From the NCBI RefSeq assembly GCF_004114915.1, contig NZ_CP022219.1, forward strand, positions 1,518,501 through 1,582,500: a stretch of 64,000 bases of DNA, read 5' to 3'. The DNA comes from Bradyrhizobium guangxiense. Its GTDB lineage: Bacteria > Pseudomonadota > Alphaproteobacteria > Rhizobiales > Xanthobacteraceae. Both the position numbers and the translations under genes were made by a program. Shown here one piece after another: positions 8,467-17,467 of this stretch (positions are counted from its first letter, which is position 1; every line of letters starts with the position of its first letter). The notes under the pieces were generated by a model. It was not told the DNA's origin. It did no database searches and saw only the letters and a list, made by a program, of their open reading frames with translations.

Positions 8467-9512
8467 CTGAAGGCGCGCCCCAGCCGGTGCTTCGAGCCAC
8501 GCTCGAGGACGTCGCGCGCGCGGCCGGCGTTTCACTCGCCACCGTCGATCGCGTCGTCAACCGGCGCGAGGGTGTTCGCGCCAAGACCGTCGCGCGGGTC
8601 GAGGCCGCGGTGGCCAAACTCGGCTATCGCGCCGATGTTGCGGCGGCGCGGCTCGCCCGCGGACAGACGTTCCGCTTCGCCTTCGTGCTGCCGACGGGCA
8701 GCAACAGCTTCATGACCAACCTGACCGAGCAGGTGGCTCGCACCGCCGACTGGCTCGCCGGCCAGCGCGGCTTCATCGATATCCACCATGTCGACGTGTT
8801 CGACCCCGATGTGCTCGCCGGTGCGCTGGAGAACCTCTCGCCGGCCTATCAGGGCGTCGCCGTCATCGCGCTCGATCATCCCAGGGTTCGCGCCGCGATC
8901 GACGAGCTCGTCGGGCGCGGGATTGCGGTGGTGACGCTCGTGTCGGACGCGCCAAGCTCGTCCCGGGTGCGCTATGTCGGGATCGACAATCCGGCCGCGG
9001 GCCGCACCGCGGCCACGCTGATGGGGCGCTTCCTTGCCGGGCGCGAGGGCACCGTCGCGGTGATTGCGGGATCGTTGTCGCTGCGCGATCACACCGAACG
9101 GCAGTTCGGCTTCCACCAGATCCTGTCCAGCGAATATTCGAACCTGTCCACGCTCCCGGTCATCGAGGGCCGCGACGATAGTGGTCGCACGCGAAAGCTC
9201 ACGGCCGCGCTGCTCGCCCGTCATGCGGACCTGCGCGGCATCTATTGCTGCGGCGCCGGAAACCGCGGTATCGCCGATGCGCTCGAGGCTTCGGGCCGCG
9301 CGCGCGAGGTGGTCTGGATCACCCATGAGCTGACCGAGCACACCAGGCGATTCCTGGTTCGCGGCACGCTCGACGCCGTCATCAACCAGGACGCCGGCCA
9401 TGAGGCGCGGTCTGCGGCGCGAATCCTGCTCGCGCACTGTTCGGGCGAGCCGATCAGCCCGGACCAGGAGCGCATCCGCATCGACATCTTCCTCCGGGAC
9501 AACCTGCCGTAA
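8463..9512 (+). CDS. LacI-family transcriptional regulator
   Basis: Regulator of 349 residues. The N-terminal helix-turn-helix reads TLEDVARAAGVSLATVDRVVN, followed by the hinge helix region KLGYRADVAAARLARG. The remainder is a periplasmic-binding-protein-like sensor domain (family of RbsB-type regulators). The ATG overlaps the ThuA stop (ATGA), so it is the last gene of the sugar operon and probably autoregulated. It is the obvious candidate to control the operon and the divergent aldose dehydrogenase. Confidence 0.93.
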   Translation: MTEGAPQPVLRATLEDVARAAGVSLATVDRVVNRREGVRAKTVARVEAAVAKLGYRADVAAARLARGQTFRFAFVLPTGSNSFMTNLTEQVARTADWLAGQRGFIDIHHVDVFDPDVLAGALENLSPAYQGVAVIALDHPRVRAAIDELVGRGIAVVTLVSDAPSSSRVRYVGIDNPAAGRTAATLMGRFLAGREGTVAVIAGSLSLRDHTERQFGFHQILSSEYSNLSTLPVIEGRDDSGRTRKLTAALLARHADLRGIYCCGAGNRGIADALEASGRAREVVWITHELTEHTRRFLVRGTLDAVINQDAGHEARSAARILLAHCSGEPISPDQERIRIDIFLRDNLP

Positions 9513-9594
9513 TTCCGAGTGTCGTTGCCGAGGCACCCTTCGCAAGTCGGCGTCACGTCTACGGCTGCGGCATGAATCTGGCCGCGCCAGCGTC

Positions 9595-9622
9595 TTGACA
9601 CCACAACGCGCCTGAATATTTT
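9595..9622 (+). promoter_or_regulatory. Probable sigma-70-type promoter
   Basis: TTGACA (9595-9600), a 16-base spacer, and TATTTT (9617-9622). This is the clearest housekeeping-like promoter in the region. It would drive the two small genes that follow and may read on toward groES. It stands directly before a long perfect palindrome. Confidence 0.5.
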
Positions 9623-9626
9623 CGAC

Positions 9627-9648
9627 GCCGGAAGAAGCTTCTTCCGGC
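9627..9648. repeat. Perfect 22-base palindrome in a leader
   Basis: Arms of 11 bases (GCCGGAAGAAG and its complement) meet without a spacer, and the centre contains AAGCTT. It lies just downstream of the predicted promoter and 46 bases before the next start codon. It could be a dimeric operator or an RNA hairpin in the 5' leader. A terminator is unlikely because no T-run follows. Confidence 0.5.
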
Positions 9649-9693
9649 ACCGCAAAATTGAAAAGGACCCGTGAAAGACCGTCAGGAGTGACG

Positions 9694-9921
9694 ATGATGC
9701 TCGATCTGGATTTCGCCCGCATCCGCGCGCACCGCAACAACCTCTCCCGCTACCGACGCCTGCTGAAGACCCGGTTGTCGGACCTCGAGCGCCGATTCAT
9801 TGAACGACGCCTCGCCGAGGAGCAGGCCGCGCTCGAAGCTCTCGCCGCTGATGCCGTCCCGGCCGCGTTCACCCTTCCCAACACGCCATTGTTGCCCACA
9901 GAAGCGGGAGCGGAACGATGA
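9694..9921 (+). CDS. Small conserved-type protein, paralogue of the next gene
   Basis: Hydrophilic protein of 75 residues, Arg/Glu/Leu-rich and probably helical: NNLSRYRRLLKTRLSDLERR then FIERRLAEEQAALEAL. There is no signal peptide or membrane segment. CAGGAG is placed 5-8 bases before two adjacent ATG codons, the first of which was chosen. The central part aligns with the next gene product (RYRRLL/HYRVLL and EEQAALEAL/REQRLLDTL), which indicates a local duplication. It lies upstream of groESL. The function is unknown. Confidence 0.7.
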   Translation: MMLDLDFARIRAHRNNLSRYRRLLKTRLSDLERRFIERRLAEEQAALEALAADAVPAAFTLPNTPLLPTEAGAER

Positions 9922-10097
9922 GCGACGTCCGCGACCTCCTCATCCGCGGCAGCGAGAAGGTGATCGGGCATTATCGCGTGCTGCTCGCCGGCGCCAAGAG
10001 CGAGGCCGAACGTGAACTCTATCGCGCCCGGATCGCGCGCGAGCAGCGCCTGCTCGATACGCTCCAGCACGGCTTCCTGGATCGATCGGCGGCGTGA
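9918..10097 (+). CDS. Very small protein (59 aa), paralogue of the preceding gene
   Basis: Fifty-nine residues, predicted helical: LIRGSEKVIGHYRVLLAGAK, then SEAERELYRARIAREQRLLD. The ATG overlaps the stop of the preceding gene (ATGA), so the two are translationally coupled. It shares the HYR..LL, ER.L..RRI and EQ..L..L pattern with its neighbour but lacks the Pro-rich tail. The function is unknown; the position next to groESL suggests co-expression with chaperones. Confidence 0.65.
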   Translation: MSDVRDLLIRGSEKVIGHYRVLLAGAKSEAERELYRARIAREQRLLDTLQHGFLDRSAA

Positions 10098-10254
10098 ATG
10101 GATGGCGTTGCCGAGATCTTCTGCGGATATCGCTGGGGGACGAACGCGTGCATCTTAAAGCATAGTTTCCGGCCGTCGAATTTTTCCGCCGGTCACGCTG
10201 CACCGCTCCACCCGGGCGGGTGCCGCTCGCGATCAAAAATTTTTGCCCAGCCCT

Positions 10255-10289
10255 CTTGAACGGAAATCGGCCTGTTCCTAGGTCGTTTT
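10255..10289 (+). promoter_or_regulatory. Candidate groESL promoter region, sigma factor uncertain
   Basis: CTTGAA at 10255-10260 resembles the -35 element of RpoH promoters, but no clear CCCCAT-type -10 follows. The same stretch holds GGAAA (10262-10266), a 17-base spacer and CGTTTT (10284), one mismatch from an EcfG-type promoter. No CIRCE inverted repeat (TTAGCACTC-N9-GAGTGCTAA) is present in the 250 bases before groES, so HrcA control is unlikely. A 12-base A/T palindrome, CAAAAATTTTTG, lies just upstream at 10234-10245. Confidence 0.35.
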
Positions 10290-10354
10290 CCGCCCGGGGG
10301 CCGGTTCCGGACCCGGATTTTGGACATCGCTGAACCTATTCAAGGAGGATGTGC

Positions 10355-10669
10355 ATGCATTTCCGCCCGTTGCACGACCGTGTGCTCGTGCGCCGCATCG
10401 ATGCCGAGGAGAAGACCGCCGGCGGCATCATCATTCCCGACACTGCTAAGGAGAAGCCGCAGCAGGGCGAGATTATCGCCGTGGGGCCAGGCGGGCGTAA
10501 CGAGCAGGGCCAGCTCGTGCCGCTCGACATCAAGATCGGCGACCGGGTGCTGTTCGGAAAGTGGTCGGGCACCGAGGTCAAGATCGAGGGCGAGGAGCTC
10601 TTGATCATGAAGGAAAGCGATCTTCTCGGCGTGGTCGAACAGGCCGGCACGCTGAAGAAGGCGGCCTAA
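10355..10669 (+). CDS. groES: Co-chaperonin GroES
   Basis: Heptameric lid of the GroEL chamber, 104 residues. It starts [12 protein letters not shown], with the mobile loop [21 protein letters not shown] near residues 15-35 and the GRRNEQG-like roof segment [16 protein letters not shown] ends directly at an upstream ATG (10349), which leaves no room for that start, so the second ATG six bases later was chosen. The gene is followed by groEL after 33 bases. Confidence 0.97.
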   Translation: MHFRPLHDRVLVRRIDAEEKTAGGIIIPDTAKEKPQQGEIIAVGPGGRNEQGQLVPLDIKIGDRVLFGKWSGTEVKIEGEELLIMKESDLLGVVEQAGTLKKAA

Positions 10670-10699
10670 CTGACAGTCATCGAACGGAAAGGAGTTTGA

Positions 10700-12322
<1,623 letters not shown>

Positions 12323-12327
12323 GATGA

Positions 12328-12358
12328 ACGAGCCCGGCGCTGCCGCCGGGCTCGTTTT
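12328..12358 (+). terminator. Rho-independent terminator after groEL
   Basis: A perfect 11-base stem (ACGAGCCCGGC with its complement) with a six-base loop is followed by TTTT. It starts six bases after the groEL stop codon. It should separate groESL from the small exported protein gene that follows. Confidence 0.85.
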
Positions 12359-12411
12359 CACTGAGTGTTGTCACGATCACTGGATCTGTTTTCGAACGAT
12401 TGGAGGATGAG

Positions 12412-12735
12412 ATGATCAAGCATCGTACTTTCTCCGCTCGCGCGGAGAACACGCGGTACCTCGCCGCCCTGGCCGTTGCCGCCAGCCTCTCTCTGGTACC
12501 CGCTGCGGGCCATGGCGCCGAGAGTGCCGGCTCTGGAGCCAACGCAGCAGACACTTTCGAGCGGTTGACGTTGCCGCCGATTCCGTACCTGGACACGATG
12601 CCGTGGTCGAACTGGGAGCGGACCAATGCCACCATGAAGGTGGATACGCTGCTGTCGCCGGTGCTCGGGCCATCGGGTATCCGTCTCGATGCGCCCCCGC
12701 ACGACCAGGCCCGGCCACAACCTGCCATGAGCTGA
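12412..12735 (+). CDS. Small exported protein of unknown function
   Basis: 107 residues with a probable signal peptide: basic start, then YLAALAVAASLSLVPAAGHG, cleavage likely after AAGHGA. The mature part is short, Pro-rich at the C-terminus, and holds LTLPPIPYLDTMPWSNWE. There is no cysteine in the mature part and no known domain. TGGAGGA precedes the ATG by four bases. It lies between the groEL terminator and another small exported protein. Other than co-localisation with chaperone genes nothing suggests a role. Confidence 0.65.
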   Translation: MIKHRTFSARAENTRYLAALAVAASLSLVPAAGHGAESAGSGANAADTFERLTLPPIPYLDTMPWSNWERTNATMKVDTLLSPVLGPSGIRLDAPPHDQARPQPAMS

Positions 12736-12902
12736 GGCGTCGGAGCGGCCGCAGGGCCGCTCCACTGTCGACGCACCTGCGCTGCCGAAACGGGCGAGTC
12801 GAGGCGCGAGCAACGCAGCAACGCGGCGGCCCGCCGCACATTGCTCCTGCAGCATAGCTTCGCAGTCGGCCGCACGCGCAAGTGAAAGGAGGATGATGAG
12901 AG

Positions 12903-13136
12903 ATGAGAGGCGTCGTTGTTGCAGTTGCCTTGTTGGGAATGGTGAACGTCCTCCAGGCCAAGGAGACGGACCTTCCGCACGGGGACGTACGGAGCTCGGC
13001 CGTGTCCACGCGGCAACTTGCGACCAGCTCCACTGCAGTCTCGCGCAGCGATACCGAGAAGCCGCGCCGCAATGGGCGCCGGAGCCCCGACTTTTCCGCC
13101 GAGCGCATTGTCCCTGACATCTGCACCGGGTGCTGA
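12903..13136 (+). CDS. Small exported protein ending in CTGC
   Basis: 77 residues with a signal-like N-terminus (GVVVAVALLGMVNVLQA, likely cut before KETD). The rest is Ser/Arg-rich and ends DICTGC, giving two cysteines at the C-terminus. AAAGGAGG lies about ten bases before this ATG; an overlapping ATG at 12893 in another frame gives an Arg-rich product without a signal. The stop codon lies inside a 12-base-pair hairpin. The function is unknown and the gene call is moderate. Confidence 0.5.
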   Translation: MRGVVVAVALLGMVNVLQAKETDLPHGDVRSSAVSTRQLATSSTAVSRSDTEKPRRNGRRSPDFSAERIVPDICTGC

Positions 13137-13158
13137 TCGGCCTTGTGGCCGATCAGCA
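13131..13158. terminator. Hairpin between convergent genes
   Basis: A perfect 12-base stem, TGCTGATCGGCC with its complement, closes a four-base TTGT loop. It overlaps the stop of the small exported protein and lies ten bases before the end of rpoH on the other strand. No T-run follows on either side, so it is an imperfect bidirectional terminator or an mRNA 3'-end stabiliser. Confidence 0.6.
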
Positions 13159-13168
13159 GTCTTGGTCC

Positions 13169-14068
13169 TCACTGGCTCAAGGCGGTGGCGCCGGAAGCCG
13201 GTTCGGTCAAGAGGGAGTAGACCTTCGCCTTGATCCGTTGCAGCGCGCGCTGCTCGATCTGCCGGATTCGCTCGCGCGAGATGCCGAACTGGCCGGCAAG
13301 CTCCTCCAGCGTCTTTTGCGGCTCGTCCAGATATCGGGCCCTGACGATGCTGTGCTCGCGCGGCGACAGCGCAGCAAGCGCCTCGGCGAGGGCGGTCCTC
13401 TCTCGTTCACGATCGCTCGCCTCCAGCAGCAGGTTCTCGGGATCGGGGGAAGGATCCACGAGTCGATCCTGCCACTCGTCTCCCTCGGTATCCGCGCTGA
13501 GCGGCATGTTGAGGGAGATGTCGCCGCGCAGCCTGCCGTCCATCTCGGTCACGTCGCCTTCTCTCACCTTGAGGCTGCCGGCGATCTGCTTGAGCTGATC
13601 GGCACGCAGATCGCCATCCTCCGGGACGCCGAGCCTGCTCTTCAGCCTACGGAGATTGAAGAACAGCTTTTTCTGCGCCGCGGTGGTGCCGAGCTTGACG
13701 AGCGACCATGATCTGAGGATGTATTCCTGCACGGCCGCCTTGATCCACCAATTCGCATAGGTCGCGAGCCGAAAGCCTTTCTCCGGATCGAACCGCTTGA
13801 CAGCCAGCATCAGCCCGACATTGGCCTCGGAGATGAGGTCGGCGATGGCGAGTCCGTAGCGGCGATATTGAAGCGCGATTTTTGCCGCCAACCGCAGATG
13901 ACTGGTCACCAGCCGGTAGGCCGCCTCGGGATCGCCGCGATCACGCAGGCGGCGCGCATATTCGATTTCCTCTGGCGCCTCGAGCAACGGAAATCGATGG
14001 ATCTCGTTCAGATAGCGGGACAGCCCGCGTTCGGAATGGATCGCGGGAAGCGACGAGACGGGCAGCAT
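13169..14068 (-). CDS. rpoH: RNA polymerase sigma-32 factor
   Basis: Heat-shock sigma factor of 299 residues. Region 2 shows LISEANVGLMLAVKRFDPEKGFRLATYANWWIKAAVQEYIL. The RpoH box that separates this class from other sigma-70 proteins is present as QKKLFFNLR near residue 133. Region 4 carries the helix-turn-helix in LEELAGQFGISRERIRQIE. GAGGAG lies seven bases before the ATG. No ROSE-type thermosensor was recognised in the leader. It is convergent with the groESL block, which it may itself activate. Confidence 0.96.
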   Translation of the reverse strand: MLPVSSLPAIHSERGLSRYLNEIHRFPLLEAPEEIEYARRLRDRGDPEAAYRLVTSHLRLAAKIALQYRRYGLAIADLISEANVGLMLAVKRFDPEKGFRLATYANWWIKAAVQEYILRSWSLVKLGTTAAQKKLFFNLRRLKSRLGVPEDGDLRADQLKQIAGSLKVREGDVTEMDGRLRGDISLNMPLSADTEGDEWQDRLVDPSPDPENLLLEASDRERERTALAEALAALSPREHSIVRARYLDEPQKTLEELAGQFGISRERIRQIEQRALQRIKAKVYSLLTEPASGATALSQ

Positions 14069-14482
14069 CGCTCACTCCTCGCTCATATCATGTGCGCAGA
14101 GCCGGCGCGCCCTGCTGCTTGAGGCGCCGGGCGCGGCGACGCTCGCAGGCCGCGCAGTTTGGGCACAGATCTTTCTCATGTCCAAATCCTCCAGAGAGCA
14201 AGATGGTCAGAACCGCCGATCGCCTGATCCACTGAGCCCAATGAGGCGCCCAGACGCGCTCAGGCCGGCGGTGCCTCTAGAATTTGAAAGCGGGCTGAAT
14301 GTTCCGGCGTGAACGAGAGGCGAGAATTTCTGAGGCGCCACACGCTTACGGCGTCGGCGAAGGCTTCTGCGGAAGGCCGTCCCTTGAACCGCGACGTCTT
14401 CATTCTACCTCTGGTCCATGCAGGCGGCGGTCTTGGGGGCAAGCAGTGAGCGGCCAGACAGCACTCAAGCTTGGTTCGTGGG
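14069..14482. other. Region upstream of rpoH, two weak minus-strand frames
   Basis: 414 bases without a firm gene. On the minus strand a 47-codon frame (14260-14403) starts after AGAGGT and has an ordinary hydrophilic composition. A second minus-strand frame nearer rpoH (stop near 14100) reads LCPNCAACERRRARR, a CxxCxxC pattern, but it has only a TTG start. A competing ATG frame in the same place is preceded by TGGAGGA. None is convincing. The stretch must contain the rpoH promoter, which I could not assign. Confidence 0.3.
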
Positions 14483-14716
14483 ATGGATAATTTTCGTGAT
14501 CTCGTCAGCGCGGTCCTCGCGCTGTTCTGCGCCGGCGTGATGTTGGTGGCCGGTCACCTCTGGATTGAATGGCGCGCCAGGCATGCCGATCAGGACATAG
14601 GAGTGGAGGCGCCCAAGAGCGAAGACTTGCCTTTGCCGCTGATCTCGAACGGTTCGCCTTCGAACAGGAAAGTGATCGAGCTTCCGGCGGACCTCAGGAA
14701 GAGGCGGGCCGCATAG
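14483..14716 (+). CDS. Small single-pass membrane protein
   Basis: 77 residues with one hydrophobic segment, LVSAVLALFCAGVMLVAGHLWI, near residues 6-27, then a hydrophilic tail with DIGVEAPKSEDLPLPL and a basic end RKVIELPADLRKRRAA. No known domain. The ribosome binding site is weak; an in-frame TTG twelve bases earlier is the alternative start. It probably sits in the inner membrane with a cytoplasmic or periplasmic tail. The function is unknown. Confidence 0.5.
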   Translation: MDNFRDLVSAVLALFCAGVMLVAGHLWIEWRARHADQDIGVEAPKSEDLPLPLISNGSPSNRKVIELPADLRKRRAA

Positions 14717-14789
14717 AGGCCGATCTTGCGCCCAAGGTCGAACGGCGCCCGGTCGCATCGCTCGCAATCGCGCGGTGTCATTCAGCGAT

Positions 14790-14814
14790 AAGGCCCGGCT
14801 GCAGGCCGGGCCTT
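14790..14814. terminator. Hairpin terminator between convergent small genes
   Basis: AAGGCCCGGC and its complement form a perfect ten-base stem around a five-base loop. It lies between the small membrane protein gene and the end of the minus-strand Tyr/Pro-rich protein gene. It ends in TT on either side and could stop transcription from both directions. Confidence 0.6.
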
Positions 14815-14821
14815 CCCCAGC

Positions 14822-15094
14822 TCACCACCAGTAGGGGTAGGCCGCTGGATAATAGCGGACGGTCCGATAATATCGGGGTCCGTAGTAATATGCCGGCGGA
14901 CCATAGACCGGCTCGTAGTAGACCGGCGGTGCCGTCGCGGCAGCCAGCGCGCCTGTGAACAGACCCAGGGCAACTGCCGGACCGATGCCCGGACCACCCC
15001 AGTGATGATAACCTCGCCAGTGGGCCGAAGCCGGCGCAATCGTTCCGATGAGGAGCGTTGCTGCCGCGAGAACTGCAAGAGCAAGCTTTCTCAT
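14822..15094 (-). CDS. Small secreted Tyr/Pro-rich protein
   Basis: 90 residues with a signal peptide, RKLALAVLAAATLLIGTIAPASA, cut before HWRGYHHW. The mature part has a Gly/Ala hydrophobic stretch, GLFTGALAAATAP, and then a Tyr-rich tail with PVYYEPVYGPPAYYYGP and a YPYWW end. GAGGAAA precedes the ATG by seven bases. Such short Tyr/Trp-ending exported proteins are common in rhizobia and usually annotated as hypothetical. An envelope role is inferred from composition only. Confidence 0.75.
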   Translation of the reverse strand: MRKLALAVLAAATLLIGTIAPASAHWRGYHHWGGPGIGPAVALGLFTGALAAATAPPVYYEPVYGPPAYYYGPRYYRTVRYYPAAYPYWW

Positions 15095-15434
15095 GTCATT
15101 TTCCTCGAACTTGTGCCCGCGCAAGCTGCGGGCCTTACTAACCTCTGCATCAGTGTTGATCGCCGAACCCGTAAAGGTCCGGCTGGTTTGAACTTAGAAT
15201 TGGTCGCGACGACTTCAAGCCTCCGCGCTTGGCCCGGTGCGTGCCTCACGCATCGGCATTTTGCCGCGGGCGGTGTGTCGCAGCGGCCACAGCCGATCCT
15301 TTTCCGCGGGTTGTAACCGGCTTGGCGCTCGCGCGCCCTTGCGAAGGCCGCCGTGGTTCCAACATAGGCACGGACCACGCACCGGCGGGCGGTGCGGTGG
15401 CGGCGGTACGGCTGCCGACAGCGAGTGACCAAAA
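15095..15434. other. 340-base intergenic region before copC, nothing recognised
   Basis: This is the divergent gap between the Tyr-rich secreted protein gene and copC. Open frames here have no ribosome binding site and no protein-like composition. I found no clear promoter, palindrome or riboswitch. A CueR-type or CsoR-type operator would be expected if copCD are copper-induced, but I could not identify one. Confidence 0.4.
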
Positions 15435-15797
15435 ATGCGCGTATTCGTTCGAATCGCGGTCCTTCTATCTGCCATCTGGTGCCTTGCCGGTCCGAGCGCA
15501 GTCTCGGCCCACGCCATCATCGTGTCGTCTGCGCCGGAGGCCGGTGCGACCGTATCCGGAGAGGCGGTCGCGATCCGCCTCAAGTTCAACAGTCGGATCG
15601 ATCACGCCCATTCCAAGCTGACGCTGCTGGCTCCGAACGGCGCCGCACAGGCGCTGACGTCTGCAGCCGATGCGCCGGTCGACGAGCTCAAGGCCGAGGC
15701 GGCGCGGCTCTCCAGCGGCGCATGGCGCCTGCGCTGGCAGGTGCTGAGCGTCGACGGACACATCACGCGCGGCGACATTCCGTTCATCGTTCACTGA
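15435..15797 (+). CDS. copC: Periplasmic copper-binding protein CopC
   Basis: 120 residues. The signal peptide LLSAIWCLAGPSAVSA is followed directly by HAIIVSSAPEAGATV, so the mature N-terminal His is the usual Cu(II) ligand of CopC. The C-terminal end WQVLSVDGHITRGDIPFIV is the family signature, with a second His. A methionine-rich Cu(I) site is absent, so it belongs to the single Cu(II)-site class. The gene is followed after eight bases by copD. Confidence 0.93.
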   Translation: MRVFVRIAVLLSAIWCLAGPSAVSAHAIIVSSAPEAGATVSGEAVAIRLKFNSRIDHAHSKLTLLAPNGAAQALTSAADAPVDELKAEAARLSSGAWRLRWQVLSVDGHITRGDIPFIVH

Positions 15798-15804
15798 CCT
15801 GACC

Positions 15805-17460
15805 TTGTACCTGTTTCTCGACATATTCGGCTATCTGTCGGTCGTCCTGCGCGGCCTGATCCTGATCACGCAATCCGTCACGCTCGGCGGTCTCGCCTTT
15901 CAGATGCTTTTGTGGGGTCCGTTGCAGCCGCGGCTCTCCGTGTTCGGCCTCACGATCGAGGAGAGATGCCTGAGGGTGCTGAAGGTCAGCGCCTTCGCAT
16001 GGGCACTGCTCACCATGGCCTCGCTGGGTCTCAATGCCGCCGCGCTGGTGGGAACGCTTCAGGTGCCCTGGGGCGAGGCGATCGGTGCCGATTTCGGCCG
16101 GGCCGACCTCGTCATTGCGGCGAGCGCATTCGGCCTCGCCGTGCTTGCCGATGGTCGCGCGCAGGGCCTGCGAGCCCTGGCGCTTCTCGCGCTCGCACTG
16201 CTCGCGCTCGCGATGCAGACCAGGCTCACCCACGCGGCGAGCCGGCCGGATCTCAGCTGGCCGCTGCTCTTGGCCGATGCCGGCCACATGCTGGGTGCCG
16301 CGATCTGGATCGGCGGGCTTCCCTATTTTCTGATCGCGTTGAACGGCTGCAAGGTGCCCTCCGACTGGCGCCTCATCGCACGGCGCTATTCGCTGATGTC
16401 CATGGCCGCAGTTGCGGCGATCGTCGCCGGCGGCCTCGTCATGGCTCTCAATTACATCGGCTCGATCGGGGCGATTTACGGCACCGCCTATGGCGTCATG
16501 ACGCTTGCCAAGATCGGATTGCTGCTGATGCTGCTCGCGCTTGGCGCGGGCAATTATCTCCTGGTCGAGCGGCTGCGGCGCGATCCCGCGACGCCGATCC
16601 TCCGCCTCAAGCGCTTCGCCGAGGTCGAGGTCGGCATCGGCCTCACCGTTCTGCTCGCCGCTGCGTCGCTGACCTCATTGCCGCCGGGCGTCGATCTGTC
16701 GCGCGACCGGTTGAGCTGGCAGGAGATTGTCGAGCGCGCCACACCGCAATGGCCGCCGCGCCTGACCAGCCCGGACTACGACAAGCTGACCATCGCGCAG
16801 CTCCAGGCCAGAATCACTTTGGCCGATGCCGGGCGCAGCAGCGCGCCGTCCGCCTATGTTCCCGGCGAAGGCACGATCCTGCCGCGCAACGCCGAGGACA
16901 TCGCCTGGTCCGAATATAATCACCACTGGGCCGGAATCTTCGTGGTGCTGATCGGGCTGCTCGCCCTGATCGAGCGTTTTCGCTGGGGCCGTTGGGCGAG
17001 GCACTGGCCGCTGCTGTTTCTCGGCATGGCGGCCTTCCTGTTCCTGCGCGCCGACGAGCAGGCATGGCCGCTGGGGCCGGCCGGATTCTTCGAATCGCTG
17101 CGCGACCCCGAGGTGGCGCAGCATCGCATCTTCGTGCTGCTGATCGCGGTGTTCGGCCTGTTCGAATGGCGCGTTCGGCTGCGCGGCGACAAGGCCGGAC
17201 GCGCGGCGCTGGTGTTTCCCCTGACCACCGCGCTCGGCGGCGCGCTCCTGCTCACGCATTCCCACGCCATCGCCAACATCAAGGACCAGCTCCTGATCGA
17301 GATGAGCCACACCCCCCTCGCGTTGTGCGGGATCGCCGCGGGCTGGGCGCGCTGGCTCGAATTGCGGCTCGACGGCCGCGTCCGCAACGTCGCGGCGTGG
17401 ATCTGGCCCGTCGCCTTCATCCTGGTCGGCCTCATCCTGCTCGACTACCGCGAAGCCTGA
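15805..17460 (+). CDS. copD: Copper resistance membrane protein CopD
   Basis: 551-residue integral membrane protein with a TTG start immediately after copC. No ATG precedes the first membrane segment, FGYLSVVLRGLILITQSVTLGG. The central CopD region contains HMLGAAIWIGGLPYFLI, with the conserved His and Trp-Ile-Gly-Gly, and a run of helices. The C-terminal third adds more helices and His residues (NHHWAG, LLTHSHAIANIKDQL). CopC and CopD are thought to move copper across the inner membrane. Longer than the shortest CopD proteins; there is no sign of a frameshift. Confidence 0.88.
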   Translation: MYLFLDIFGYLSVVLRGLILITQSVTLGGLAFQMLLWGPLQPRLSVFGLTIEERCLRVLKVSAFAWALLTMASLGLNAAALVGTLQVPWGEAIGADFGRADLVIAASAFGLAVLADGRAQGLRALALLALALLALAMQTRLTHAASRPDLSWPLLLADAGHMLGAAIWIGGLPYFLIALNGCKVPSDWRLIARRYSLMSMAAVAAIVAGGLVMALNYIGSIGAIYGTAYGVMTLAKIGLLLMLLALGAGNYLLVERLRRDPATPILRLKRFAEVEVGIGLTVLLAAASLTSLPPGVDLSRDRLSWQEIVERATPQWPPRLTSPDYDKLTIAQLQARITLADAGRSSAPSAYVPGEGTILPRNAEDIAWSEYNHHWAGIFVVLIGLLALIERFRWGRWARHWPLLFLGMAAFLFLRADEQAWPLGPAGFFESLRDPEVAQHRIFVLLIAVFGLFEWRVRLRGDKAGRAALVFPLTTALGGALLLTHSHAIANIKDQLLIEMSHTPLALCGIAAGWARWLELRLDGRVRNVAAWIWPVAFILVGLILLDYREA

Positions 17461-17467
17461 GCGCCTA

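Noticed and set aside
10098..10354. CIRCE element before groES
   Set aside because: No TTAGCACTC-N9-GAGTGCTAA or a near version is present; only an A/T palindrome and a weak CTTGAA are seen.
14069..14130. ROSE-type RNA thermometer before rpoH
   Set aside because: The ribosome binding site GAGGAG is preceded by ordinary sequence without the pairing that masks it in ROSE elements.
15095..15434. Cobalamin-type riboswitch before copC
   Set aside because: GC-rich hairpins are present, but no B12-box core sequence is recognisable, and the copper genes are not typical targets.
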